Shown one piece after another: positions 1-6,701 of a stretch of DNA of 8,938 nt. Position 1 is the stretch's first letter. Each line of letters opens with the position of its first letter. Under the pieces are notes generated by a model. It was not told the origin of the DNA. It saw nothing but the letters and a program-made list of their open reading frames with translations, and searched no databases. Source of the DNA: an uncultured Ruminiclostridium sp. (GTDB lineage: Bacteria > Bacillota > Clostridia > Oscillospirales > Ruminococcaceae). Made by a program: the position numbers and the translations under genes. The DNA lies in NCBI GenBank assembly GCA_934462775.1, contig CAKSIR010000099.1, positions 1 to 8,938 on the forward strand, given 5' to 3'.

Positions 1-500
1 CGCAGGGCGTGCATTGGTTCCACGATGTGCCAAGAGGCGTTGACGATTCCTATGAGAAAAAGGTCTTGCAGCAGGTGAAGGATCTGAACGCCGTCATCGA
101 AGCGGCAAAGAGTTGGGATTTCGTAGATACATCTCGGATTTACCTTGTGGGCAGCTCCATGGGCGGTGCGACGGTGGCGACTGCCGCTGTGACCCACAGC
201 GATGACATTCGCGGCATTGTGCTGGAGTATCCTGCCATCAATCTGAACCCGAACGCTATGGTAAGCGGCGCGCCCTTGGACGTCAACGGCTACACGGGGC
301 CGGTGCTGATTTTTCAGGGCACAAAGGATGTGATCGTCCCCATGGAGATGTCCCAAAACCTGACCGCCCACTGCAATACCCTCAGAGATGACCATGCAGA
401 ACTGATTATTTACGAGGGGCAGCCCCATGTTTTCACCGGAAAGTACAAGGTGCTGGCTGCGAAGGCGATATACCGCTTTCTTGAGGAAACCGCGTCATGA
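1..500 (+). CDS. Alpha/beta hydrolase (esterase/dienelactone-hydrolase-like), 5' partial
   Basis: This is the C-terminal part of a serine hydrolase of the alpha/beta fold. The frame is open from base 3 to the window edge, so the true start lies upstream and the GTG at base 9 should not be taken as the start. The visible part is about 165 residues. Numbered from that GTG, the nucleophile elbow is GSSMGG with Ser50, the acid is Asp107 in FQGTKDVIVP, and the histidine is His140 in EGQPHVF, so the catalytic triad is complete. No signal peptide can be judged because the N-terminus is missing. Its TGA overlaps the ATG of the GH43 gene (ATGA), so the two are coupled. Known relatives include acetyl-xylan and carbohydrate esterases and peptidase-like hydrolases. 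A role in removing acyl groups from a plant oligosaccharide is inferred from the GH43 and rhamnose neighbours only. The fold is certain and the substrate is unknown. Confidence 0.88.
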   Translation, partial: QGVHWFHDVPRGVDDSYEKKVLQQVKDLNAVIEAAKSWDFVDTSRIYLVGSSMGGATVATAAVTHSDDIRGIVLEYPAINLNPNAMVSGAPLDVNGYTGPVLIFQGTKDVIVPMEMSQNLTAHCNTLRDDHAELIIYEGQPHVFTGKYKVLAAKAIYRFLEETAS

Positions 501-1957
501 AGCATACTGCCTGTAATCCCGTTCTGCCCATTTCCGTCTGCATGGCAGACGGAGAGCCTCATGTGTTCGGCGACAGGGTCTATCTTTTCGGCTCCCACGA
601 TACCCCAGGCGGCGAAAGCTTCTGCCTGGAGGACTACGAATTTTTCTCCGCGCCGCTGAATGACCTGTCCCACTGGACAAGCAAGGGCATCAATTACACT
701 GCCAAACAAGACCCGCTGTACGGCGAAAATGCCCGCTATCTCTATGCACCGGACGTGGTCTGCGGCAATGACGGACGGTACTATCTTTATTACTGCCTGG
801 CAGGCTGGAAGGGCAAGGGCGGCTATTCCCACCCCATCGGCGTGGCGGTCTGCGACAGTCCGGACGGAAAATATGATTACTGCGGTGTGGTGCAAAACCC
901 GGACGGCACTCCCTATCAGGGCTTCGTGTGCTTTGACCCGGCGGTCATGAACGATAATGGTGTGATTCGTCTGTATTTTGGTACCGGACCGTTCCGAGGC
1001 ATGGCGGTAAAGCCATGGAACGCATTTGTGTTGTCTAAGGTATACGCGGGAGTATTTGATAAACCCGCAAAGGCTTTTTTGCAAAAGCCAGGGCCGTTGG
1101 GCGCAAACGCCGCCGTGCTCTGCGACGATATGCTGACGCTGAAGGAACCGCCAAAGCGCATTGCGGATACCTCGGATTTCAAAGGCCATGCCTTTTTTGA
1201 GGGCAGCAGCATCCGCAAGATCGGGCAGACTTACTACTTCGTTTATTCCTCACGGAAAAACCACGAGCTGTGCTATGCCACCTCAAGCTTCCCGGACAGG
1301 GATTTTCGCTATCGCGGGACGCTGGTGAGCAATGGCGATGTCGGTTATGACGGGCGGAAAGAGCGGAAACGCTGCAACGCCACAGGCACGACCCACGGCG
1401 GCATCGAGCAAATCGGCGGAAAATGGTATGTTTTTTACCATCGGCTGACCTACGGCAGCGACTATTCCCGCCAGATGTGTGCCGAGCCGCTGGAGCTCCT
1501 GCCGAACGGCTTTATTGCACAAGCCGAGATGACCTCCGTCGGTCTGAACGGCGGCGACTTGCCCGGCATGGGCGAATATCCGGCAGCGATCTGCTGTAAT
1601 CTGACCAACGGAAAAATGCCGCATATCGCCAACCAAATCCGCAGGAACATCCCTGCCATTACCCACTCCGATATGGAATGGTATGTTGGAAATGCGGAAA
1701 AAGGGACGAAGCTCGGGTACAAGCATTTCTCCATTCAGAACAATACCGTTCTGCGTGTGACCGCAAGAGGCAGCGGACGGGTGCATATAAAAATCAACGG
1801 CAGAAGCGTTGGAAGCCTGCCCTTCCATTCTGAAAAGTGGGCGGCTGCATCGCTGACGATTCCCCAAGGCAATCCCCATGCCGCGCTTTGGCTGACGGTA
1901 ACGGAGGGCAATTTGGATATCCTGTCGCTGCGTTTTTCTTCGGAGGTGAATGAATGA
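497..1957 (+). CDS. Glycoside hydrolase family 43 protein with C-terminal CBM6-like module
   Basis: A 486-residue five-bladed beta-propeller glycosidase of the GH43 (arabinofuranosidase/xylosidase/galactanase) type. The N-terminal blade carries MADGEPHVFGDRVYLFGSHD, where Asp18 or Glu20 would be the general base. Asp147 in CFDPAVMND fits the pKa-modulating Asp. Glu235 in FFEGSSIRKIG fits the catalytic acid. Residues about 385-485 form a separate beta-rich module (start GTKLGYKHF, end LDILSLRF) of the kind annotated as CBM6-like in clostridial GH43 proteins. There is no signal peptide, so it should act in the cytoplasm on imported oligosaccharides. The start overlaps the upstream stop (ATGA); a weak GAGG at 483-486 lies 10 nt upstream. 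It is followed by rhaB through another ATGA. A role in clearing side-chain sugars (arabinose or galactose) from rhamnose-containing glycans is inference; GH43 membership alone does not fix the sugar. Confidence 0.9.
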   Translation: MKHTACNPVLPISVCMADGEPHVFGDRVYLFGSHDTPGGESFCLEDYEFFSAPLNDLSHWTSKGINYTAKQDPLYGENARYLYAPDVVCGNDGRYYLYYCLAGWKGKGGYSHPIGVAVCDSPDGKYDYCGVVQNPDGTPYQGFVCFDPAVMNDNGVIRLYFGTGPFRGMAVKPWNAFVLSKVYAGVFDKPAKAFLQKPGPLGANAAVLCDDMLTLKEPPKRIADTSDFKGHAFFEGSSIRKIGQTYYFVYSSRKNHELCYATSSFPDRDFRYRGTLVSNGDVGYDGRKERKRCNATGTTHGGIEQIGGKWYVFYHRLTYGSDYSRQMCAEPLELLPNGFIAQAEMTSVGLNGGDLPGMGEYPAAICCNLTNGKMPHIANQIRRNIPAITHSDMEWYVGNAEKGTKLGYKHFSIQNNTVLRVTARGSGRVHIKINGRSVGSLPFHSEKWAAASLTIPQGNPHAALWLTVTEGNLDILSLRFSSEVNE

Positions 1958-3225
1958 AATACTTTCTTGCTATCGACATCGGCGCCTCCTCCGGGCGGCA
2001 CATTGTTGGCTGGCGGGAGGACGGCGAATTGAGAACAAAAGAGGTCTACCGCTTTCCCAACGGCGTACAGGAGCAGGACAGTCATCTTATCTGGGATATT
2101 GACGCGCTGCTTGCCCATGTGACGGCGGGCATTACAGCGGCAAAAGCCGAGTTTCCCGATATTGTCAGCCTCTCTATCGACACTTGGGGCGTGGACTATG
2201 TGCTGCTGCGGGGAGATGAGGAAGTACGCCCCGTGTACGCTTACCGTGACAGCCGCACCGAAACGGTCATTCCCAAGGTGCACGAAATCCTGCCGTTTGC
2301 GGAGCTGTACACCAAAACCGGCTGCCAGTTTCAGCCCTTCAACAGCATTTATCAGCTCTATGCGGATAAGCTCGCGGGGCGTCTAGAGGGCGTGACGGAC
2401 TTTCTGATGATTCCCGAATACCTACTGTGGAAGCTCTGCGGCGTCAAATCCAAGGAATATACCAACGCCACCACCACCGGCATGGTGAATGCCGAAACCG
2501 GCGAATTTGATGCGGAGATCATTTCTGTGCTTGGGCTGCCGCCAGTCTTCCCCAAACTCCAAAAGCCGAGGACGGTGCTGGGCGAATACGAGGGGATAAA
2601 GTGTATCCTCTGCGCCACCCATGACACCGCCTCGGCGGTGGAGGGTATCCCTATGGAGGAAACTGCGCCTTATATTTCCTCCGGCACATGGTCGCTTTTG
2701 GGCGTCAAAACGCCGAAGCCCATCACCAATGCCGCCAGCCGCGCCGCCAATTACTCCAACGAGGGCGGCGTGGGCTATAACCGCTATCAGAAAAATATCA
2801 TGGGTATGTGGCTGGTCAACGAGCTGCAAAAGGAGCTTTGCAGCGGATTGGGCTTTGCGGAGATCGTGAATGCCGCCAAGGAGAGCCGCTGCGATGCCCT
2901 AATTGATGCCAATGCCACGGAATTTCTCGCTCCCAAGAGCATGAAGTCCGCCTTTGATGAGGCGACAGGCGGAAAGCTCATCAGCATTGGCGACTATTTC
3001 CGCTGTGCCTACCGCAGCCTTGCGGAAAGCTATGCGAAAGCCCTTGCAGAGCTGGAAGTAAACACAGGACACACCTATGAAAAGCTCTACATCGTGGGCG
3101 GCGGCGCGAAAAACGAGTTTCTCAACCATCTCACCGCCAGAGCCACGAACAAGCAGGTCGTCGCCCTGCCCATCGAAGCAACGGCGCTCGGCAATCTGAA
3201 AATACAAATGGAGGCAGACCAATGA
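1954..3225 (+). CDS. rhaB: Rhamnulokinase (FGGY family), short form
   Basis: ATP-dependent kinase converting L-rhamnulose to L-rhamnulose-1-phosphate, second step of L-rhamnose catabolism, cytoplasmic. The N-terminal FGGY ATPase lobe begins AIDIGASSGRHIVGW (Asp8). SIDTWGVDYVLL and TGCQFQPFNSIYQLYA are typical rhamnulokinase blocks. CATHDTASAV holds the expected catalytic base Asp224. SSGTWSLLG and YIVGGGAKNEFL form the second lobe and the adenosine-binding loop. The start is fixed by GGAGG at 1942-1946, 7 nt upstream, and by the ATGA overlap with the GH43 stop. At 423 residues it is clearly shorter than E. coli RhaB (about 489). The protein stops 9 residues after the conserved EATALGN block, where the family usually continues with a further helical tail of roughly 40-60 residues. 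The rhaA ribosome binding site lies inside the last codons. All core catalytic motifs are present, so I expect an active enzyme. Confidence 0.96.
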   Translation: MKYFLAIDIGASSGRHIVGWREDGELRTKEVYRFPNGVQEQDSHLIWDIDALLAHVTAGITAAKAEFPDIVSLSIDTWGVDYVLLRGDEEVRPVYAYRDSRTETVIPKVHEILPFAELYTKTGCQFQPFNSIYQLYADKLAGRLEGVTDFLMIPEYLLWKLCGVKSKEYTNATTTGMVNAETGEFDAEIISVLGLPPVFPKLQKPRTVLGEYEGIKCILCATHDTASAVEGIPMEETAPYISSGTWSLLGVKTPKPITNAASRAANYSNEGGVGYNRYQKNIMGMWLVNELQKELCSGLGFAEIVNAAKESRCDALIDANATEFLAPKSMKSAFDEATGGKLISIGDYFRCAYRSLAESYAKALAELEVNTGHTYEKLYIVGGGAKNEFLNHLTARATNKQVVALPIEATALGNLKIQMEADQ

Positions 3226-4472
3226 GTTATACGGAAGCAAAAGAAAAATACGCCGCTCTGGGCGTAGACACCGAGGCGGCACTGGACAAGCTGAAAACCG
3301 TTCCGGTATCGCTGCACTGCTGGCAGGGGGACGATGTGCGCGGCTTCGACACCGACCCCACCAAGCCTCTCACCGGCGGCATTCAGACCACCGGCAGCTA
3401 TCCCGGCCGTGCAAGAACGCCGCAGGAGCTGATGGCGGATATTGAGGAGGTGCTGAAGCTGTGCCCCGGCACAAAGAAGCTGAACCTCCACGCAAGCTAC
3501 GCTATCTTTGACGACGGCGAGTGGGTAGACCGAGACAAGCTGGAGCCGAAGCACTTCGCCCCGTGGGTGAAATTCTGCAAAAAGCACGACCTTGGCGCAG
3601 ATTTTAATCCCACCTTCTTCTCTCATCCCAAGTGCGATCCCCTGACGCTGAGTTCCCCAAACGAGGAAACCCGCCGCTTCTGGATTGAGCATGGCAAAGC
3701 CTGCCTGCGTATCTCGCAGTATTTGGCGGAAGAACTGGGGCAGATCTGTACCATGAACATCTGGACGGGCGACGGCTTCAAGGACATTCCCGCCGACCGA
3801 CTGGGGCCTCGGCTGCGCTGCAAGCAGTCTATCGACGAAATTCTCTCCGAGCCGTTTGATTTCAATAAGGTCAAGCCCTGCGTGGAGAGCAAGGTGTTTG
3901 GCATCGGCGTTGAGAGCTACACCGTGGGCAGCGCGGAATTTGCTTTGAGCTACGCCGCCATGAACAGGGATAAGTGCATACCACTCATGGATAACGGCCA
4001 CTATCACCCCACCGAGGTGGTCAGCGACAAAATTTCGGCGCTGCTGACCTTCTTCCCTGAGATCGCGCTGCACATCACCCGTCCGGTTCGCTGGGACAGC
4101 GACCATGTGGTGCTGTTCGATGATGAAACGAAGGAGATCTGCAAGGAGATCGTCCGCTGCGGCGGGCTGAACGGGCGCGTGCATATGGCGCTGGATTACT
4201 TCGACGCCTCCGTCAACCGCATCGCCGCGTGGGTCACAGGCTTCCGAAATGTGCAGAAAGCCCTGCTGAACGCCCTGCTGACCCCCGACATGACCAAGGA
4301 GCAAAACGCGGGCAATTTCACCGACCTGCTGGTACGGCAGGAGGAGCTGAAAACCCTGCCCTTCGGCGAGGTCTGGGCGGAGTATTGCCGCAGAAGCAGC
4401 GTGCCGGAGGACGGCGCGTGGCTGCCCATGGTGCGTGACTATGAAAAGAAAGTTTTGGAGGAGAGAGCATGA
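3222..4472 (+). CDS. rhaA: L-rhamnose isomerase
   Basis: Interconverts L-rhamnose and L-rhamnulose, the first step of the pathway, using two divalent metals (usually Mn2+) in a TIM barrel; cytoplasmic, typically tetrameric. The 416-residue length matches E. coli RhaA (419). The N-terminal block VSLHCWQGDDVRGFD and the later GGIQTTGSYPGRARTPQEL are characteristic. By alignment of motifs, all metal ligands are present: Glu222 (VESK), Asp257 and His260 (LMDNGHYHP), His284 (ALHITRP), Asp292 and Asp294 (RWDSDH), and Asp325 (ALDYFDAS). The start overlaps the rhaB stop (ATGA) and is served by GGAGG at 3210-3214 with 7 nt spacing. It is followed by rhaD through another ATGA. The order kinase, isomerase, aldolase equals rhaBAD. 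No rhamnose-specific regulator or transporter is seen in the window; these may lie upstream of base 1. Confidence 0.98.
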   Translation: MSYTEAKEKYAALGVDTEAALDKLKTVPVSLHCWQGDDVRGFDTDPTKPLTGGIQTTGSYPGRARTPQELMADIEEVLKLCPGTKKLNLHASYAIFDDGEWVDRDKLEPKHFAPWVKFCKKHDLGADFNPTFFSHPKCDPLTLSSPNEETRRFWIEHGKACLRISQYLAEELGQICTMNIWTGDGFKDIPADRLGPRLRCKQSIDEILSEPFDFNKVKPCVESKVFGIGVESYTVGSAEFALSYAAMNRDKCIPLMDNGHYHPTEVVSDKISALLTFFPEIALHITRPVRWDSDHVVLFDDETKEICKEIVRCGGLNGRVHMALDYFDASVNRIAAWVTGFRNVQKALLNALLTPDMTKEQNAGNFTDLLVRQEELKTLPFGEVWAEYCRRSSVPEDGAWLPMVRDYEKKVLEERA

Positions 4473-5278
4473 AGAATATTTTGACAGCCCCGTGGATGGT
4501 GGAAATGATCCGCACCGCAACGAATATGTACGACCACGGCTGGGATGAGCGCAACGGCGGCAACGTGAGCCTGCTGCTGGAGGAATCTCAGGTTAAAGAT
4601 TATGCGGACGGCACGGTTCTGCGGGAGATCCCCACAGGATTTTCCTGCCCGGCGCTGGAGGGCAAATACTTCCTCGTCACCGGCACGGGCAAGTATTTCA
4701 AGAATGTACAGTACGCCCCGGAGGTGAACCTCGGACTCGTCCGTCTGGCAAACGGCGGTGAAACGGCGCAGCTCCTCTGGGGCTTCACCGATGGCGGGCG
4801 CTTTACCTCCGAGTTTCCCGCCCACATGATGAGCCATGCCGCACGGCTGAAAATCGACCCGCAGAACCATGTGGTCATGCACTGCCACCCGGCGAACCTG
4901 CTGGCCATGACCTATGTCCACAGCTTGGATGAAAAAGCCTTCACCCGCACCCTCTGGCAGATGTGCACCGAGTGCATCGTGGTGTTCCCGGACGGGGTGA
5001 ATGTGCTGCCGTGGATGCTCTGCGGCACAAATGAGATAGGCCGTGCCACGGCGGAGAAGATGCAGACCGCCCGATTGGTGGTCTGGGCGCAGCACGGCAT
5101 CTACGGCGCAGGCAAAGACTTGGACGAAACCTTCGGACTCATTGAAACCGCCGAAAAGGCTGCGGAGATTTACATGAAGATCGCCCACCTGCCGCTGGTC
5201 AACACCATAACCGACGACCAGATGCATCGGCTGGAGGCTCACTTCGGCGTGAAGGCGCGAGAGGGGTATCTGACTTAA
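4469..5278 (+). CDS. rhaD: Rhamnulose-1-phosphate aldolase (class II)
   Basis: Zinc-dependent class II aldolase that cleaves L-rhamnulose-1-phosphate to dihydroxyacetone phosphate and L-lactaldehyde, last step of the rha branch; cytoplasmic. At 269 residues it matches E. coli RhaD (274). The N-terminal substrate-phosphate region shows ERNGGNVSLLL and LVTGTGKYFKNV. The expected acid/base Glu is Glu115 in TSEFPAH. Zinc ligands are His138 and His140 in VVMHCHPANL and His209 in VWAQHGIYGAG. The helix DETFGLIETAEKAAEIYMK near the end is typical of this aldolase family. The start is defined by the ATGA overlap with rhaA and by GGAGG at 4457-4461, 7 nt upstream. This is the last gene of the operon; the terminator at 5486-5524 follows after about 200 nt. 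No lactaldehyde reductase/dehydrogenase gene follows in the window. Confidence 0.97.
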   Translation: MKNILTAPWMVEMIRTATNMYDHGWDERNGGNVSLLLEESQVKDYADGTVLREIPTGFSCPALEGKYFLVTGTGKYFKNVQYAPEVNLGLVRLANGGETAQLLWGFTDGGRFTSEFPAHMMSHAARLKIDPQNHVVMHCHPANLLAMTYVHSLDEKAFTRTLWQMCTECIVVFPDGVNVLPWMLCGTNEIGRATAEKMQTARLVVWAQHGIYGAGKDLDETFGLIETAEKAAEIYMKIAHLPLVNTITDDQMHRLEAHFGVKAREGYLT

Positions 5279-5485
5279 TTTCAAGAAGGCGTAACAGTAC
5301 AGAAAAATGTGCCGCCTAAAAGGAGAATCAATGCACCCCCTTAACGGCTTTCTATCAAAATTACGGTTCTTTGCCAACAGAGTGCACAATAATTTGATTT
5401 TTCCTTTTTGGTATAAGCAAAGCAAGCTATCCTGTTTTGCTTTATTAAATAAATATCAGATACAGCTTCGCAAACTGCATCAATT
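5279..5485 (+). other. AT-rich spacer after rhaD, no convincing gene
   Basis: About 200 bases between the rhaD stop and the terminator stem. The composition drops sharply to AT-rich compared with the operon. There is a tidy Shine-Dalgarno-like aaggagaatca before the ATG at 5331, opening a 66-codon frame, but that frame runs through the terminator and encodes no recognisable family. A weak hairpin with arms AAAGCAA (5419-5425) and TTGCTTT (5437-5443), followed by att, could be a minor first termination site. A short GC dyad AGGCG/CGCCT (5287-5291 and 5313-5317) sits just after the stop. The spacer may be the decayed end of a former gene or the edge of an inserted segment; this is inference. 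Confidence 0.5.
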
Positions 5486-5524
5486 TATAAAAACAGCGCC
5501 GAAAAGTCCGGCGCTGTTTTTATA
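5486..5524. terminator. Bidirectional rho-independent terminator between convergent genes
   Basis: A perfect 15-bp inverted repeat, with arms at 5486-5500 and 5510-5524 (core AACAGCGCC / GGCGCTGTT) and a 9-nt loop at 5501-5509 whose end bases G5501 and C5509 can also pair. The GC-rich core is flanked by A-tracts on the left and T-tracts on the right, so a U-run follows the stem in both directions. It lies after rhaD on the plus strand and directly after the TAA (5526-5528) of the minus-strand regulator, and should end both transcripts. Confidence 0.93.
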
Positions 5525-5525
5525 T

Positions 5526-6575
5526 TTATGAGCTTTCCTTTCGGATAAAGGTCCACGGCAATACCTCAGAAGAAACCTCCTTGCCGTCCAGAATGTCAAC
5601 GAGCTTCTGCGCCGCTATCCTGCCGATGTTCCTGTCCTCATAGGAAAGCGAGGTTATCGGCACCTGAGATATTCGGCTGAGATTGCTGTTATCGAAGCTG
5701 ACTACCGCAACGTCCTCGGGAACGCGTCTGCCGGCATTGAGCAGGCATTTCACAAGCCCGAACGCCACCTCGTCGTTGTAGCACACGACCGCCGTGTTGT
5801 CGCCAAGTCGCTTTAACACCTCCGCAGGATTGTCGAAGAGCTTTTCCTTTGTTTCCGTGGTGTACCAGAACACGTTTTCATCGGGGATTACCAGCCCGCT
5901 GCGGAACAGCTCCGAAATAAAGCCCGAATACCGCTGATGACCCTGAATGTCATCGCTTTTGAAATATCCCGCGATTTTCGTGTGACCGCAGTCGATAAGA
6001 TGCCGCACAAGCTCGGCTCCTCCCGCCCGATTGTCCGCGCAGACTGAATATGTGCCGCTGAGGGTCGGGTAATACCCGTTGAAAAAGACTATCGGGATTC
6101 CCATGCCTATAAGCTTTTCGTACAAATCGAAATTCGGGTTCGGCATCGCGGATTTTGTTCCCTCTATCAGTATGCCGTCAACGGGATTTTTCAGTATTTC
6201 TTCAAGAATAGCGCGCTCGCTGCAAACGCGGTTGCGGGTCGCGGAAAGAACCGCGGTGTACTTATTTTCGGACAGCACCTCCTCCACAGCCCGAAGCTGG
6301 CTCGGAAAAATGTAATCGCTGATGTACGTTGCAACCACCGCTATTTTTCCTGTTTTGGGATTCAGCCGCTTAGGGCGGACCGTTGAACCGCTGCCCTGCC
6401 GCTTTATTATAAGATTGTCCTCAACCAGGAGCGCCAGCGCCTTGCGTATCGTTTGGCGGCTGACGCCATACTGAGCGGTAAGCAGCTCCTCGGTAGGTAT
6501 CGCCTGCCCCTCGGCATACACGCCGTTTTCAATATCATTTTTTATCGCCTGCGCAACAGCCTCATATTTAGTCAT
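5526..6575 (-). CDS. AraR-like transcriptional regulator (GntR-type HTH plus LacI/GalR-type sugar-binding domain)
   Basis: A 349-residue hybrid repressor. Residues about 3-69 form a GntR-type winged helix: AVAQAIKNDIENGVYAEG, then IPTEELLTAQYGVSRQTIRKA (recognition helix) and the wing IIKRQGSGSTV. From about residue 75 (KIAVVATYISDYIFP) to the end is a LacI/periplasmic-binding-type effector domain, with VDGILIEG, GIPIVFFNG, DNRAGGAELVRHLIDCGH, CYNDEVAFGLV and DVAVVSFDNSNLSRI in the expected order. This architecture is that of B. subtilis AraR (362 residues), the L-arabinose repressor. The start ATG (6573-6575) has AGGGGCG (6583-6589) just upstream. It points away from the sugar ABC importer and converges on the rha operon. 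The most likely target is the divergent importer together with its own promoter; the effector is probably a pentose or related sugar (inference). Ile codons are mostly ATA here, unlike in the rha operon. Confidence 0.93.
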   Translation of the reverse strand: MTKYEAVAQAIKNDIENGVYAEGQAIPTEELLTAQYGVSRQTIRKALALLVEDNLIIKRQGSGSTVRPKRLNPKTGKIAVVATYISDYIFPSQLRAVEEVLSENKYTAVLSATRNRVCSERAILEEILKNPVDGILIEGTKSAMPNPNFDLYEKLIGMGIPIVFFNGYYPTLSGTYSVCADNRAGGAELVRHLIDCGHTKIAGYFKSDDIQGHQRYSGFISELFRSGLVIPDENVFWYTTETKEKLFDNPAEVLKRLGDNTAVVCYNDEVAFGLVKCLLNAGRRVPEDVAVVSFDNSNLSRISQVPITSLSYEDRNIGRIAAQKLVDILDGKEVSSEVLPWTFIRKESS

Positions 6576-6595
6576 ATATTATCGCCCCTATAAAA

Positions 6596-6655
6596 GTACA
6601 AATGCCAATTCCAAAAGAATACAAATTCATCTATATATATGATACAACTTTGTAC
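6596..6655 (-). promoter_or_regulatory. Candidate AraR-type operator half-sites in the regulator promoter and leader
   Basis: Three related elements cluster here: GTACAAAT (6596-6603), ATACAAAT (6619-6626) and TTTGTAC (6649-6655), the last inside a 12-bp dyad TACAA-ct-TTGTA (6643-6654) between the -35 and -10 boxes. They resemble halves of the AraR-type operator (ATTTGTAC / GTACAAAT), but none is a full inward-facing AraR palindrome. Autoregulation by the adjacent gene product is inferred from motif and position. Confidence 0.45.
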
Positions 6656-6667
6656 TTATTTTGTCAA
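6639..6667 (-). promoter_or_regulatory. Sigma-A promoter of the AraR-like regulator gene
   Basis: Read on the minus strand: -35 TTGACA (6662-6667), a 17-bp spacer, then -10 TATCAT (6639-6644). The -35 is a perfect match and the spacer ideal. Transcription should begin near 6632, giving a leader of about 57 nt before the ATG at 6575. The spacer itself contains the dyad TACAA-ct-TTGTA (6643-6654), which could let a repressor block the promoter. Confidence 0.82.
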
Positions 6668-6701
6668 GATATTTTTTTCAACGTCATATTTGTTTGTGGG
6701 G

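Noticed and set aside
3160..3225. Frameshift at the end of rhaB as the cause of the short protein
   Set aside because: The bases after the stop are the start of rhaA in proper frame with its own GGAGG site and ATGA overlap, leaving no room for a lost RhaB tail in another frame.
3087..4520. Long 477-codon minus-strand open frame opposite rhaA (also 410-1189 and 4439-5425)
   Set aside because: They are antisense shadows of high-GC third-position genes; the plus-strand frames carry complete, conserved enzyme motifs and the antisense translations show no family features.
5287..5317. AGGCG/CGCCT dyad just after rhaD as the operon terminator
   Set aside because: The stem is only 5 bp with a long loop and no following T-run; the 15-bp stem at 5486-5524 is a much better terminator.
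5307..5531. Small plus-strand frame after rhaD (ATG at 5331 with aaggag upstream) as a real gene
   Set aside because: It runs straight through the terminator hairpin and into the convergent gene's end, has no recognisable domain, and its codon pattern looks like non-coding AT-rich DNA. The good ribosome-site-like sequence is the only support.
6596..6626. Riboswitch in the regulator leader or importer leader
   Set aside because: Both leaders are short (about 57 and 110 nt), and no conserved riboswitch core or multi-stem fold is recognisable; only simple dyads are present.
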